Positions 24,230 through 32,437 of a stretch of DNA of 36,895 bases are shown here, in pieces (position 1 is the first letter of the stretch; each line of letters starts with the position of its first letter). Origin of the DNA: JBBRGK01 sp036741355 (GTDB lineage: Bacteria > Chloroflexota > Dehalococcoidia > CAUJGQ01). A program made the translations under genes and the position numbers. The stretch spans positions 1-36,895 of the forward strand of contig DAINSK010000034.1 in the NCBI GenBank assembly GCA_036741355.1, written 5' to 3'. The notes beneath the pieces were generated by a model. That model was not told the origin of the DNA and searched no databases. It worked only from the letters and a program-made list of their open reading frames with translations.

Positions 24230-25120
24230 TCAGGTAAGGCCGCGCTCCCGCAGCACCCGCTTCGTCGTCGCCCCAATCTCCGCCGGGCTCTCGACGATCG
24301 TGGCGCCGGCGTCGCTCAGCGCCTGCTTCTTTGCAGCTGCCGTACCTGAGTTACCAGAGATGATCGCGCCCGCGTGACCCATGCGACGGCCGGCAGGCGC
24401 CGTGCTGCCGGCGATAAACGCGATCACGGGTTTGCGGACGTGCGCCTTGATGTAATCGGCCGCCTCTTGTTCGGCGCTGCCGCCGATCTCGCCGATGAGC
24501 ACCAGCGCCGCGGTTTCGGGATCGTCGTTGAACATCTCAACGACCTCTTGCTGTCGAGTTCCGATCACCGGGTCGCCGCCGACGCCGACACAAGTGGACT
24601 GGCCGATGCCCAGGCTGGTGAGCTGCGCTACGGCTTCGTAGACGAGCGTGCCCGAGCGCGAGATGACGCCGACGCTTCCCGGAGCGAACACCTGGCCGGG
24701 CATTATGCCGACGCGGCACTTGGCGCCGGGCGTGATAACGCCCGGACAATTGGGGCCGATGAGCCGCGTCTTCCCACCCTGGAGCGCTCGCCGGACTTTC
24801 ACCATGTCGAGAACGGGGATGTTTTCGGTGATGCACACGACGAGGGGAAGGCCAGCGTCCGCGGCTTCCAGAATGGCGTCCGCGGCGCCTGCAGCCGGCA
24901 CGTAGATAATGCTGACGTTGGCGCCGGTCTCTTTCACCGCCTGGTGCACGGTATTGAAGACCGGCACGGTGTCGTCGAACTTCTGGCCCCCGCGGCCTGG
25001 TGTCACCCCGGCGACGACACTCGTGCCGTAGGCAATGCTGCGGCGGGCGTGCTGGCTGCCTTCGCCGCCGGTAATCCCTTGCACCAGCAGGCGAGTGTTC
25101 TCGTCAACCAGGATGCTCAA
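24230..25120 (-). CDS. sucD: succinyl-CoA synthetase alpha subunit
   Basis: A 296-aa alpha subunit. It has the N-terminal CoA-binding Rossmann domain (RLLVQGITGGEGSQHARRSI, VVAGVTPGRGG), RLIGPNCPGVITPG, GVISRSGTL and the phosphohistidine loop MGHAGAIISG with His249. Together with SucC it makes ATP or GTP from succinyl-CoA in the TCA cycle. The start is TTG at 25120 with GAGGAG seven bases upstream. The gene follows sucC by 36 bp. Confidence 0.96.
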   Translation of the reverse strand: MSILVDENTRLLVQGITGGEGSQHARRSIAYGTSVVAGVTPGRGGQKFDDTVPVFNTVHQAVKETGANVSIIYVPAAGAADAILEAADAGLPLVVCITENIPVLDMVKVRRALQGGKTRLIGPNCPGVITPGAKCRVGIMPGQVFAPGSVGVISRSGTLVYEAVAQLTSLGIGQSTCVGVGGDPVIGTRQQEVVEMFNDDPETAALVLIGEIGGSAEQEAADYIKAHVRKPVIAFIAGSTAPAGRRMGHAGAIISGNSGTAAAKKQALSDAGATIVESPAEIGATTKRVLRERGLT

Positions 25121-25156
25121 TGCAGCTCTCCTCGTATCGATGGTCGGATTGTGCGT

Positions 25157-26326
25157 TCAGGCGACCTTGCCCGCTGCCTCGACAGCCAGCTTCGCCGCCT
25201 CGCCGAGATCCCTTCCTCGGATGACCGGAACGCCGGATTCGGTCAGCAGCTTCTCGCCTTCAGCGAGGTTGGTGCCGTCGAGCCGCGCCACGACGGGCAG
25301 CTTTAAGCCAAGTTCCTTGTATCCGTTGATCACGCCCTGGGCGATGATGTCGATTCGCGCCATTCCACCGAAGATGTTCACCAGGATCGCTTTGACAGCG
25401 GGGTCTTCGATGATCACTTTAAGCGCGTTCACCACACGACTTGGGTCGTTGACAGTTCCGATGTCAAGAAAGTTTGCAGGCTCACCGCCGGCCAGTTTGA
25501 TTGTGTCCATCGTCGCCATGGCGAGACCGGCGCCGTTGACGAGGCAGCCAATGTTGCCATCGAGCTTGATGTAGCTGCCGATACCGAGCTCTCTTGCTTC
25601 CACCTCGAGTGGATCTTCCTCGTCGACGTCGCGCAGGTCGGCGATATCTTTGTGGCGATAGAGGGCGCTGTCGTCAACATTGAACTTGGCGTCAAGTGCG
25701 AGCAGCCGTCCATCTGTCGTAACAACCATCGGGTTGATCTCGGCCAGTGAGGCGTCCTTGGCCAAGAATGCGTTGTAGAGACCGATCATCAGTCCTGTCG
25801 CACTACGCAACTGCTCCCCGCTGAGGTCAAGCGCGAACGCCAGCTCGCGCGCCATGTACGGCTGAAAGCCGGTGGCTGGATCGACAGCTACCCGGTAAAT
25901 CTGTTCCGGCGTTTTCGCCGCGACCTCCTCGATGTCCATGCCGCCCGCGGCGCTCGCCATCATGACCGGCATACCGGCCGCGCTGTCGACCAGCACTGCG
26001 AGGTATAGCTCGCGCTCGATCTGCATTTGCTCTTCCACGAGCACGCTCTTGACCTTTTGGCCCTCCGGGCCGGTCTGGTGGGTGACGAGCTGCATGCCAA
26101 GGATCTGGCCGGCAACTATCTCTGCTTCATCGGGACTGTTGGCGAGCTTGACTCCTCCGCCTTTGCCACGGCCGCCGGCGTGAATCTGCGCCTTGACCAC
26201 CACCTTGCCACCCAGCTCTTCGGCGATCTGGCGAGCGTCAGCCGGCGTGCGCGCAACGCGTCCCTTGGGTACCGGCACGCCGAACTCCGACAGGATCTGC
26301 TTCGCCTGGTACTCGTGAATCTTCAT
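25157..26326 (-). CDS. sucC: succinyl-CoA synthetase beta subunit
   Basis: A 389-aa beta subunit of usual length with start MKIHEYQAKQIL at ATG 26326 and GGAG six bases upstream. The ATP-grasp part has VVVKAQIHAGGRGKGGGVK, LAEINPM, and LALDAKFNVDDSAL; the CoA-ligase part has GAGLAMATMDTI, FLDIGT and VNIFGGMAR. It binds nucleotide and succinate and pairs with SucD, whose gene follows. A canonical SucCD is assumed; the sequence does not show changes that would suggest another acid such as malate or itaconate. Confidence 0.96.
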   Translation of the reverse strand: MKIHEYQAKQILSEFGVPVPKGRVARTPADARQIAEELGGKVVVKAQIHAGGRGKGGGVKLANSPDEAEIVAGQILGMQLVTHQTGPEGQKVKSVLVEEQMQIERELYLAVLVDSAAGMPVMMASAAGGMDIEEVAAKTPEQIYRVAVDPATGFQPYMARELAFALDLSGEQLRSATGLMIGLYNAFLAKDASLAEINPMVVTTDGRLLALDAKFNVDDSALYRHKDIADLRDVDEEDPLEVEARELGIGSYIKLDGNIGCLVNGAGLAMATMDTIKLAGGEPANFLDIGTVNDPSRVVNALKVIIEDPAVKAILVNIFGGMARIDIIAQGVINGYKELGLKLPVVARLDGTNLAEGEKLLTESGVPVIRGRDLGEAAKLAVEAAGKVA

Positions 26327-26438
26327 CAAAGACTCCAACCGTGCGGCATCAAGTGCAGCATGACATAACGTCGACAATAAGGGAGTCAGGGGAGAAAGTC
26401 CAAAATCGACTCTAGCACAGGGGATGCTGGGACGTTCC

Positions 26439-27653
26439 CTATCCCACTCGCTCGATCACGGCGGCGATTCCCTGGCCACCACCGATGCACATCGTTTCGA
26501 GCGCAAATTGCGACCCGCGACGCTCCATTTCGTTGAGCATCGTCGCCATAATGCGGACGCCTGTCGCGCCGACGGGATGGCCGATTGAGATGCCCGATCC
26601 ATTGACGTTTGTCCGATCGAAGTCCTTTTCGGTGAAGCCCCACTCTCGCGTGCAGGCCAGCACCTGGGCGGCGAACGCCTCGTTGAGCTCGATCAGGTCG
26701 ATGTCGCTCAGCGTCAGCCCGCAGCGTTCCAGCGCTCTTTTGGTCGCCGGCACTGGACCGATACCCATATACGCCGGATGAACACCGGCAACGCCCCACG
26801 AGCGGAGCTTGCCCATCGGCTTCAATCCCAGTTCGGCCGCCCGCTCGGGCGTGGTGACGATGCAGCAGGCAGCCGCGTCGTTTTCGCCGCTCGCATTGCC
26901 GGCCGTTACGGTTGCCTCGGGGTCCTGCCGGGCTCGCACTGCCCGCAGTGAGGCCAGCTTTTCGAGGGTCGTGTCGGACCGGGGATGCTCGTCACGACCA
27001 AATAGAACGCCCTCTCCCTTCTTGGAAGGGACGGACACCGGCACGATCTCGTTGTCAAACTTTCCAGATTCGATCGCGGCGATAGCGCGCTGGTGGCTGC
27101 GCAGCGCGTACTCGTCCTGCTCTTCGCGCGGGATGTTGTACTGGCGGCGCAGGTTTTCGGCCGTCTCCAGCATGCCGCCGTCCACCGGGTATCGATAGGT
27201 GCCCGCGGTCACGCGACCGCGGTCGAGGCGGTCCATCAGCTTGATCTCACCCCGGTTCGGCCCCCAGCGCGCGTTGGTCGTATAGAACTCGGCGTTGCTC
27301 ATGCTTTCCACGCCGCCGGCAAGTACGACGTCCGCCACGCCCGTCTGCACCTCCATCGCTGCGAGGCATATCGCCTGCAATCCGGAGCCACAGCGGCGGT
27401 CCAGCTGAAAGCCCGGGACCTCCACCGGCAGGCCGGCGTGCAGCGGCGCCAGCCGCCCCATGGCCGGTGTTTCCCCGTTTGGGTAGCAGTGCCCCCAAAT
27501 GCTGTCGTCCACACTGGCGGGAGGAAGCCCAGAACGCGCCAGGACTTGCTCAATCACCAGTCCCGCCAGGGTTTCGGCCGAAACGTCGCGCAGGCTGCCG
27601 CCGTAGCGGCCGACGGGGGTGCGGAGCGGCATGCAAATCACGGCGTCTCGCAT
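26439..27653 (-). CDS. acetyl-CoA C-acetyltransferase (thiolase)
   Basis: A 404-aa thiolase. Catalytic residues are Cys88 (RRCGSGLQ), His359 (GSGISIGHPVGATG) and Cys389 (CIGGGQG). GGVESMSNAEFYT and ELNEAFAAQ are further thiolase blocks. It condenses two acetyl-CoA to acetoacetyl-CoA or cleaves 3-ketoacyl-CoA. ATG at 27653 has AAAGGAG seven bases upstream. It lies next to sucCD and the mch-mcd-mcl group, so it may supply acetoacetyl-CoA for the ethylmalonyl-CoA pathway; a role in beta-oxidation is equally possible. The 5' leader holds two strong hairpins. Confidence 0.92.
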   Translation of the reverse strand: MRDAVICMPLRTPVGRYGGSLRDVSAETLAGLVIEQVLARSGLPPASVDDSIWGHCYPNGETPAMGRLAPLHAGLPVEVPGFQLDRRCGSGLQAICLAAMEVQTGVADVVLAGGVESMSNAEFYTTNARWGPNRGEIKLMDRLDRGRVTAGTYRYPVDGGMLETAENLRRQYNIPREEQDEYALRSHQRAIAAIESGKFDNEIVPVSVPSKKGEGVLFGRDEHPRSDTTLEKLASLRAVRARQDPEATVTAGNASGENDAAACCIVTTPERAAELGLKPMGKLRSWGVAGVHPAYMGIGPVPATKRALERCGLTLSDIDLIELNEAFAAQVLACTREWGFTEKDFDRTNVNGSGISIGHPVGATGVRIMATMLNEMERRGSQFALETMCIGGGQGIAAVIERVG

Positions 27654-27677
27654 TGGGCTTCTCCTTTAATATCTTTT

Positions 27678-27737
27678 GGGGGCGGGTCTGTCGGGTTAAT
27701 CCTAGGCCCGCCCCCGCGGTCCGTCAAAACGGACCGC
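27678..27737 (-). promoter_or_regulatory. structured region upstream of the thiolase gene
   Basis: Two adjacent inverted repeats lie between the divergent thiolase and hydrolase genes. GGGGGCGGG (27678-27686) pairs with CCCGCCCCC (27707-27715), and the pairing extends inward. GCGGTCCGT (27716-27724) pairs with ACGGACCGC (27729-27737) with a CAAA loop. No U run follows on either strand, so they are not typical terminators. They may be a structured thiolase leader or a protein-binding site; which is not known. Confidence 0.5.
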
Positions 27738-27792
27738 TCTCTCCGTCGGTGCTACGCTCGGAATTGATTTCGCTTTGCTCGAGGATCGCGCC

Positions 27793-28515
27793 ATGGTTGC
27801 TCCTGAACACGGGCCCGCCCCCGGAGACTACCGCGCGGGGAGGCTCTTAGCCCGGCCGGCGAGCGCCGTCTGCGCGTCACCTGCGGCTGGTGACCACTTT
27901 CCGGTCGCGGCCGATGGCTGGAGCGGTGTACTCTTCGTACCGGCCTCGGCTTCGAGCAGGGAGGCCATCCCACTCATGGTTGCGCTCCACGGCGCGGGCG
28001 GGCGGGGGCAGCGCATGCTGCAGCGTTGGCGAGAGACGGCGGAGCGACATGGTGTCGCAATTCTGGCGCCGGATTCGGTGGCGCCGACCTGGGACGTGCT
28101 TCGCGGCGGCTACGGCCCAGACGTACAGTGCATCGATCGCGCGTTGTCGTTTGCCTTCACGGCTTTAGCCGCTGACAAGGAGCACATCCTGATAGAGGGG
28201 TTCTCGGACGGGGCCTCGTACGCCTTGTCGCTCGGGCTGGCGAACGGAGACCTGTTCACGCACGTCCTCGCAAACTCGCCGGGCTTTTGCAGCCCGCCGT
28301 CGCTGGTTGGCAAACCGCGACTATTGTTAACGCACGGCACAGGCGACCAGGTTCTGGCCATAGATTTCACCAGCCGCATGCTGGCGCCCAGGCTACGGCA
28401 CGCGGGGTACGACGTGACGTATCGCGAGTTCGAGGGGGGCCATTCGCTATTGCCCGAGACAATGCAACAGTCGTTGCAGTGGGCCGGCGTCGACGCTGCT
28501 CACGGCGCAGACTAA
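27793..28515 (+). CDS. alpha/beta hydrolase, carboxylesterase-like
   Basis: A 240-aa serine hydrolase. Start ATG at 27793 (GAGGA seven bases upstream); a TTG at 27775 is possible. Fold markers are MVALHGAGGRGQRML (oxyanion hole), GFSDGASYALSLG (nucleophile Ser in GFSDG), HGTGDQVLAIDF (Asp), and GGHSLLPE (His). These give a full triad of the phospholipase/carboxylesterase type. No signal peptide is evident. Substrate unknown. It is divergent from the thiolase and is followed by mch after 109 bp. Confidence 0.86.
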   Translation: MVAPEHGPAPGDYRAGRLLARPASAVCASPAAGDHFPVAADGWSGVLFVPASASSREAIPLMVALHGAGGRGQRMLQRWRETAERHGVAILAPDSVAPTWDVLRGGYGPDVQCIDRALSFAFTALAADKEHILIEGFSDGASYALSLGLANGDLFTHVLANSPGFCSPPSLVGKPRLLLTHGTGDQVLAIDFTSRMLAPRLRHAGYDVTYREFEGGHSLLPETMQQSLQWAGVDAAHGAD

Positions 28516-28568
28516 CAGCCGCTTGCCGTTTGTTCGGCGACGCACTACCTCGTGCCCGCCTTGAATCG

Positions 28569-28574
28569 TATACT
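28569..28574 (+). promoter_or_regulatory. candidate -10 box of the mch-mcd-mcl operon
   Basis: TATACT 50 bases upstream of the mch start codon. There is no clear -35 at normal spacing, so transcription could also come from the hydrolase promoter. Confidence 0.3.
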
Positions 28575-28624
28575 GGCCCAGCGGCGCGCACACGAGTGTC
28601 ACGTGCGACCGGGGCGGAGCGGCA

Positions 28625-29710
28625 ATGCCTGGCAAGACCAACGACGGCAACTACTTCGAGGACTTTACCGTTGGACAGGTGCTGGCGCACGCGGTTCCGC
28701 GCACGTTAACCCACGGTGATAGTTCCCTGTACGTGGCGCTCACAGGCGATCGTACGCCGCTGCACTGCGACGCGGAATTTGCGCGGCGCCTTGGCTTTCG
28801 CCGCGAGACAATCAACGATCTGCTCGTTTTCCACACCGTGTTCGGCAAAAGCGTCGGTGACGTGTCATTGAACGCCGTCGCCAACCTGGGCTACGCCGAC
28901 GTTCTTTTCAGCGAGCCTGTCTATCCCGGGGACACGTTGCGCGCCGAGTCGAAGGTCGTCGGGTTGAAAGAGACGTCGAGCGGTGTGACCGGCATCGTTT
29001 ACGTTCAAACGCGCGGTTTCAACCAGCATGGCCGCTCCGTTATCGAGTTCTACCGGTGGGTGATGGTCAATAAGCGCGATCCGAAGACTCTGACCGGCGC
29101 CGACACCGTGCCGGAGCTACCAGCGTCGGTCCCGGTCGACCGGCTGCGTGTGCCGAGTGCTCTTCGCGCCGATCGGTTTGACGCTTCCGCCACCGGCGGA
29201 CGCTTCTTTTTCGAAGATTATGCCCCCGGTGAGCGCATCTACCACGCCGACGGCATGACGGTAGAGGAGTCAGAGCATGCACTGGCGACGCGCCTCTACC
29301 AGAACCTCGCGCGGGTTCACTTCAACGGTCACCAGATGCAAGACTCGCGCTTTGGCCGGCGGCTGATGTACGGCGGTCACGTCATCTCGATTGCCCGCGC
29401 CCTCTCGTTCAACGGGCTTGAGAACGCGCTCGGTATGCTTGCCTGGAACGCCGGTTCGCACGTCAACCCGATGTTTGCCGGCGATACGCTGTACGCATGG
29501 AGCGACGTGCTGGAAACTGCCGATCTGCCGCGGGAGCCATCGCTCGGCGCCCTTCGGCTGCGGCTGAACGCGGTCAAGAACGTCGATCCCAGAGCGGAAT
29601 CATTTGAGGCGCGACAGCGCGACGAAGGTTCGGGCCGGGAGAGGTACAACCCGGCAGTGGTGCTGGACCTCGATTACTGGCTGTTGATGCCGCGCCGCAC
29701 ACCGGCATGA
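28625..29710 (+). CDS. mch: mesaconyl-CoA hydratase (beta-methylmalyl-CoA dehydratase)
   Basis: A 361-aa double hot-dog MaoC-type enzyme of the length usual for mesaconyl-CoA hydratase (about 345-360). The first hot-dog has the hydratase motif GDRTPLHCDAEFARRLGF, with the Asp and His that act on water. The second covers about 205-355 (FFFEDYAPGERIYHADGMTVEESEHALATRLYQNLARVHFN, read in pieces). It interconverts mesaconyl-C1-CoA and beta-methylmalyl-CoA in the ethylmalonyl-CoA pathway and the 3-hydroxypropionate bicycle. The call is supported by the next two genes, mcd and mcl, in the same direction. GGAG precedes the ATG by five bases. Its stop overlaps the next start (ATGA). Confidence 0.88.
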   Translation: MPGKTNDGNYFEDFTVGQVLAHAVPRTLTHGDSSLYVALTGDRTPLHCDAEFARRLGFRRETINDLLVFHTVFGKSVGDVSLNAVANLGYADVLFSEPVYPGDTLRAESKVVGLKETSSGVTGIVYVQTRGFNQHGRSVIEFYRWVMVNKRDPKTLTGADTVPELPASVPVDRLRVPSALRADRFDASATGGRFFFEDYAPGERIYHADGMTVEESEHALATRLYQNLARVHFNGHQMQDSRFGRRLMYGGHVISIARALSFNGLENALGMLAWNAGSHVNPMFAGDTLYAWSDVLETADLPREPSLGALRLRLNAVKNVDPRAESFEARQRDEGSGRERYNPAVVLDLDYWLLMPRRTPA

Positions 29711-31401
29711 CGGTCTCGACAAGTGGAGCATTAGCGGAAATGAGCACAGCGGCAGCCAGAGATCAAACCATCGCCGACGCCGAAGCTTTGCTAAGCGCAG
29801 CGGAGCGCGTGATGGACCGCGCGCTCGATCGAGCGCGGGAAACGACCGACCACGGCAAGTCGATCGACGAACACCAGGTGCAGGCCGAGCGCCTAGCCTA
29901 CGTCGCAACGGAGCTACGGGCCGCGCGCGAGCTTCTGAGCTACTCGCATCTGGCGGGCGAAGCCGGCCACGCCGGGCCGGAACTCGCCTCGATGGCGGTC
30001 GCCTTCACCGCGGAGGTTGTACAGAAGCTGCGTTCCCAGGCCGAAGCAGCGCCAACCGATTTTGGTACCGACGACCGGCTGCTCGCCGCCGATCTCTCGA
30101 CCGCGAAAGTTCTTCAGACCATCCGCTCTGGTATGGACGAGGAACGACTGCGGGCTATCGGCCGGCACACGATCGAAACGCGCGGCGCTAACCGGATCTG
30201 GCTCAACGACGAAACCGCCGAGATGACCCGGGATCACGTGCGGTCGTTCGCCCGAATCGAAGTTGCACCGCTGGCCGAGCGCATACACCGCAACGACGAG
30301 CTTGTGCCCGACGAATTGATCCGCAAGATCTCGGATATGGGCCTATTCGCCGCCTCGATTCCGGAGCGCTACGGCGGCACGGAGATGGGCTACCTGGTCA
30401 TGGTGGTCACCACCGAGGAGCTATCCTCGGTGTCGCTTGGCGCGGCGGGCAGCCTCAATACCCGGCCGGAGATACTCATAAAAGCGTTGCTTCAGGGCGG
30501 TACGGAGGAACAGCGCCAACAGTGGCTGCCCCGCATTGCGGCAGGCGAGGTTCTGGTAGCGATCGCGGTAACCGAGCCGGACATCGGCTCCGATGTCGCA
30601 GGGGTCGCGTGCAAGGCCGAGCGGGGCGAAGCCGGCGGCAAGCAAGGATGGCTGATCAACGGCAACAAAGCCTGGTCCACGTTCTCCGGTCGCGCCGATT
30701 TGCTGGCGCTGTTGGCGCGGACCAACCCGGACCGTTCTAGCGGCGCACGCGGGCTCTCCCTGTTCATCGTCGAGAAGCAACCAGAATACGGCTACGAGTT
30801 CGAACAGCACCAGCCAGGAGGCGGCGCTATCAGCGGCAAAGCGATCGCGACGCCGGGCTACCGCGGCATGCACTCATTCATGCTCAACTTCGACAACTAC
30901 TTCGTTCCGGAAGATAACCTGGTGGGTGGCGATCAAGGGCTCAATCGCGGTTTCTATCTGCAGATGGCGGGCTTCGAGATGGGGCGGTTGCAGACCGGCG
31001 GTCGCGCCTGTGGTGTCGCCCAGGCGGCGCTGGAGCAGACTGCAGCCTATGTGTCCGACCGCAAGCAGTTCGGGGCGCCGATCGGCGAGTTCCAGTTAAC
31101 GCAGTACAAGATCGGCCGTATGGCAACACACCTCGCCGCCGCCCGCCAGCTTACATACACCGCCGCGCGGGCGATGGAGGCAAACGAGCGGGCGACTCTC
31201 GAAGCCGCAATGGCGAAGCTGTTCGCCTGCGACGTTGCCGTCTGGACGACCCAGGAAGGGCAGCTACTGCACGGCGGCTGGGGCTACGCCGAGGAGACGC
31301 CGATCTCTCGCTACGTCGCCGACGCCCAGGTGCTTCCTATCTTCGAAGGGGCGAAGCCGATCCTCGAGCTGAAGGTCATCGCGCGGAACCTGCTGGTCTG
31401 A
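29707..31401 (+). CDS. mcd: (2S)-methylsuccinyl-CoA dehydrogenase
   Basis: A 564-aa acyl-CoA dehydrogenase with an extra N-terminal region of about 165 residues, helical and rich in Ala/Glu/Arg. This long form is the mark of methylsuccinyl-CoA dehydrogenase. The core follows: VAIAVTEPDIGSDVAGV, WLINGNKAWSTFSGRADLLALLART, FGAPIGEFQLTQYKIGRM, and HGGWGYAEETPISRYVADAQVLPIFEGAKPI with the catalytic-type glutamate in IFEGAKPI. It oxidises methylsuccinyl-CoA to mesaconyl-C1-CoA using FAD. Start ATG 29707 overlaps the mch stop; the ATG at 29740 (MSTAAARDQT) is an alternative. Assignment rests on the extension plus mch and mcl neighbours. Confidence 0.87.
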   Translation: MTVSTSGALAEMSTAAARDQTIADAEALLSAAERVMDRALDRARETTDHGKSIDEHQVQAERLAYVATELRAARELLSYSHLAGEAGHAGPELASMAVAFTAEVVQKLRSQAEAAPTDFGTDDRLLAADLSTAKVLQTIRSGMDEERLRAIGRHTIETRGANRIWLNDETAEMTRDHVRSFARIEVAPLAERIHRNDELVPDELIRKISDMGLFAASIPERYGGTEMGYLVMVVTTEELSSVSLGAAGSLNTRPEILIKALLQGGTEEQRQQWLPRIAAGEVLVAIAVTEPDIGSDVAGVACKAERGEAGGKQGWLINGNKAWSTFSGRADLLALLARTNPDRSSGARGLSLFIVEKQPEYGYEFEQHQPGGGAISGKAIATPGYRGMHSFMLNFDNYFVPEDNLVGGDQGLNRGFYLQMAGFEMGRLQTGGRACGVAQAALEQTAAYVSDRKQFGAPIGEFQLTQYKIGRMATHLAAARQLTYTAARAMEANERATLEAAMAKLFACDVAVWTTQEGQLLHGGWGYAEETPISRYVADAQVLPIFEGAKPILELKVIARNLLV

Positions 31402-31435
31402 AACTGGCTCTCCTATCATTTTCGGGAGGCGACGA

Positions 31436-32425
31436 ATGGCACACACCATCACGATTCGGCGCTCGGAGCTGACGCTCCCCGGCCACAACATGCGCATGTT
31501 GGAAAAAGCGGCGGCTTCGGACGCCGACGAGATCATGGCCGACTGTGAAGACGCCTGTCCCCTGTCGGCAAAGGGCGACGAGGTCCGCGGCGTGATCTCG
31601 GAAGCGTTCAACACGCTCGATTGGGGCACCAAGTTTGTGACCTTCCGGCCGAACAACACCCAGTCGCCGTTCTTTAAGGGCGACATCGAGTACGTCGTTA
31701 CGCACGCAGTGGACAAGTTCCACGGCATTATCCTGCCGAAGACGTTCGAGCCCTCCCAGATTGAGGAGGTGGACGAGCTGCTCACGAAGTATGAGAAGCA
31801 GGCCGGATGGACCCGGAAAATCCAGATAGAAGCGCTGATCGAGACGGCGATGGCCGTGGAGAACGCCTTCAAGATCGCCACCGCCTCCGACCGTATGGCG
31901 GGGCTGATCTTTGGTATCGCCGACTACGCGGCGGACATCGGCATCGCCGATGCCTACGAAGGCCAGAACATTCGCTTCCTCTATGCGAAGCAGCGCGTGG
32001 TCAATGCGGCGAAAGCTGCCGGCATCGACGCCGTCGACAACGTCCATCTCAAAGTTCGCGAGATGGAAGACCTGCGCCGCATGACCGAAGAGTCCGCGGG
32101 GTACGGCTACGACGGACGTTGGGCCATCCACCCATCGCACATCCCGGTGATCAACGAAATCTACACGCCGACCGACGCCCAGGTGGAACACGCCAAGAAA
32201 GTTGTTGAGCTGTATGAGCAGGCCGACTTGCAGGGGCTTGGCGCGATCAGCGACCCCGACAACGGCGAAATGATCGACGAAGCGACGATCAAGATCGCCT
32301 TCAAACAACTGCTGAAGGCGTTCAAGGCGGGCAAGGTCGAAGAGGCGTTTATCCAAAAAGCCGCGCGAAGCGCGGCGCACACCGGCTACAACTTCCTCGG
32401 TGCTCTCACGTTGACCAACGCCTGA
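31436..32425 (+). CDS. mcl: L-malyl-CoA/beta-methylmalyl-CoA lyase
   Basis: A 329-aa CitE-superfamily lyase, ATG with GGGAGG six bases upstream. It has RSELTLPGHNMRML, the acidic DCEDACP, the metal-site block IEALIETAMAVENAFKIA, LIFGIADYAADIG, and HPSHIPVINEIYTP. This matches malyl-CoA lyase of the Mcl1 type, which splits beta-methylmalyl-CoA to propionyl-CoA and glyoxylate, and malyl-CoA to acetyl-CoA and glyoxylate. It lies 34 bp after mcd, and an MFS gene follows 12 bp later. A close relative, citramalyl-CoA lyase, is possible but fits the neighbours less well. Confidence 0.9.
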   Translation: MAHTITIRRSELTLPGHNMRMLEKAAASDADEIMADCEDACPLSAKGDEVRGVISEAFNTLDWGTKFVTFRPNNTQSPFFKGDIEYVVTHAVDKFHGIILPKTFEPSQIEEVDELLTKYEKQAGWTRKIQIEALIETAMAVENAFKIATASDRMAGLIFGIADYAADIGIADAYEGQNIRFLYAKQRVVNAAKAAGIDAVDNVHLKVREMEDLRRMTEESAGYGYDGRWAIHPSHIPVINEIYTPTDAQVEHAKKVVELYEQADLQGLGAISDPDNGEMIDEATIKIAFKQLLKAFKAGKVEEAFIQKAARSAAHTGYNFLGALTLTNA

Positions 32426-32437
32426 TAGCGGATCTCT

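Noticed and set aside
24374..25306. Plus-strand 310-codon open frame
   Set aside because: Antisense to sucD and the end of sucC; its peptide has no family sense and arises from GC-rich third positions.
24374..26368. sucCD as a non-standard acyl-CoA ligase for malate or itaconate
   Set aside because: Position near mcl invites this, but both subunits look canonical, so succinate is kept.
31376..32380. Minus-strand 334-codon open frame
   Set aside because: Lies opposite mcl, which is clearly real; the peptide is a shadow rich in Arg, His and Val.
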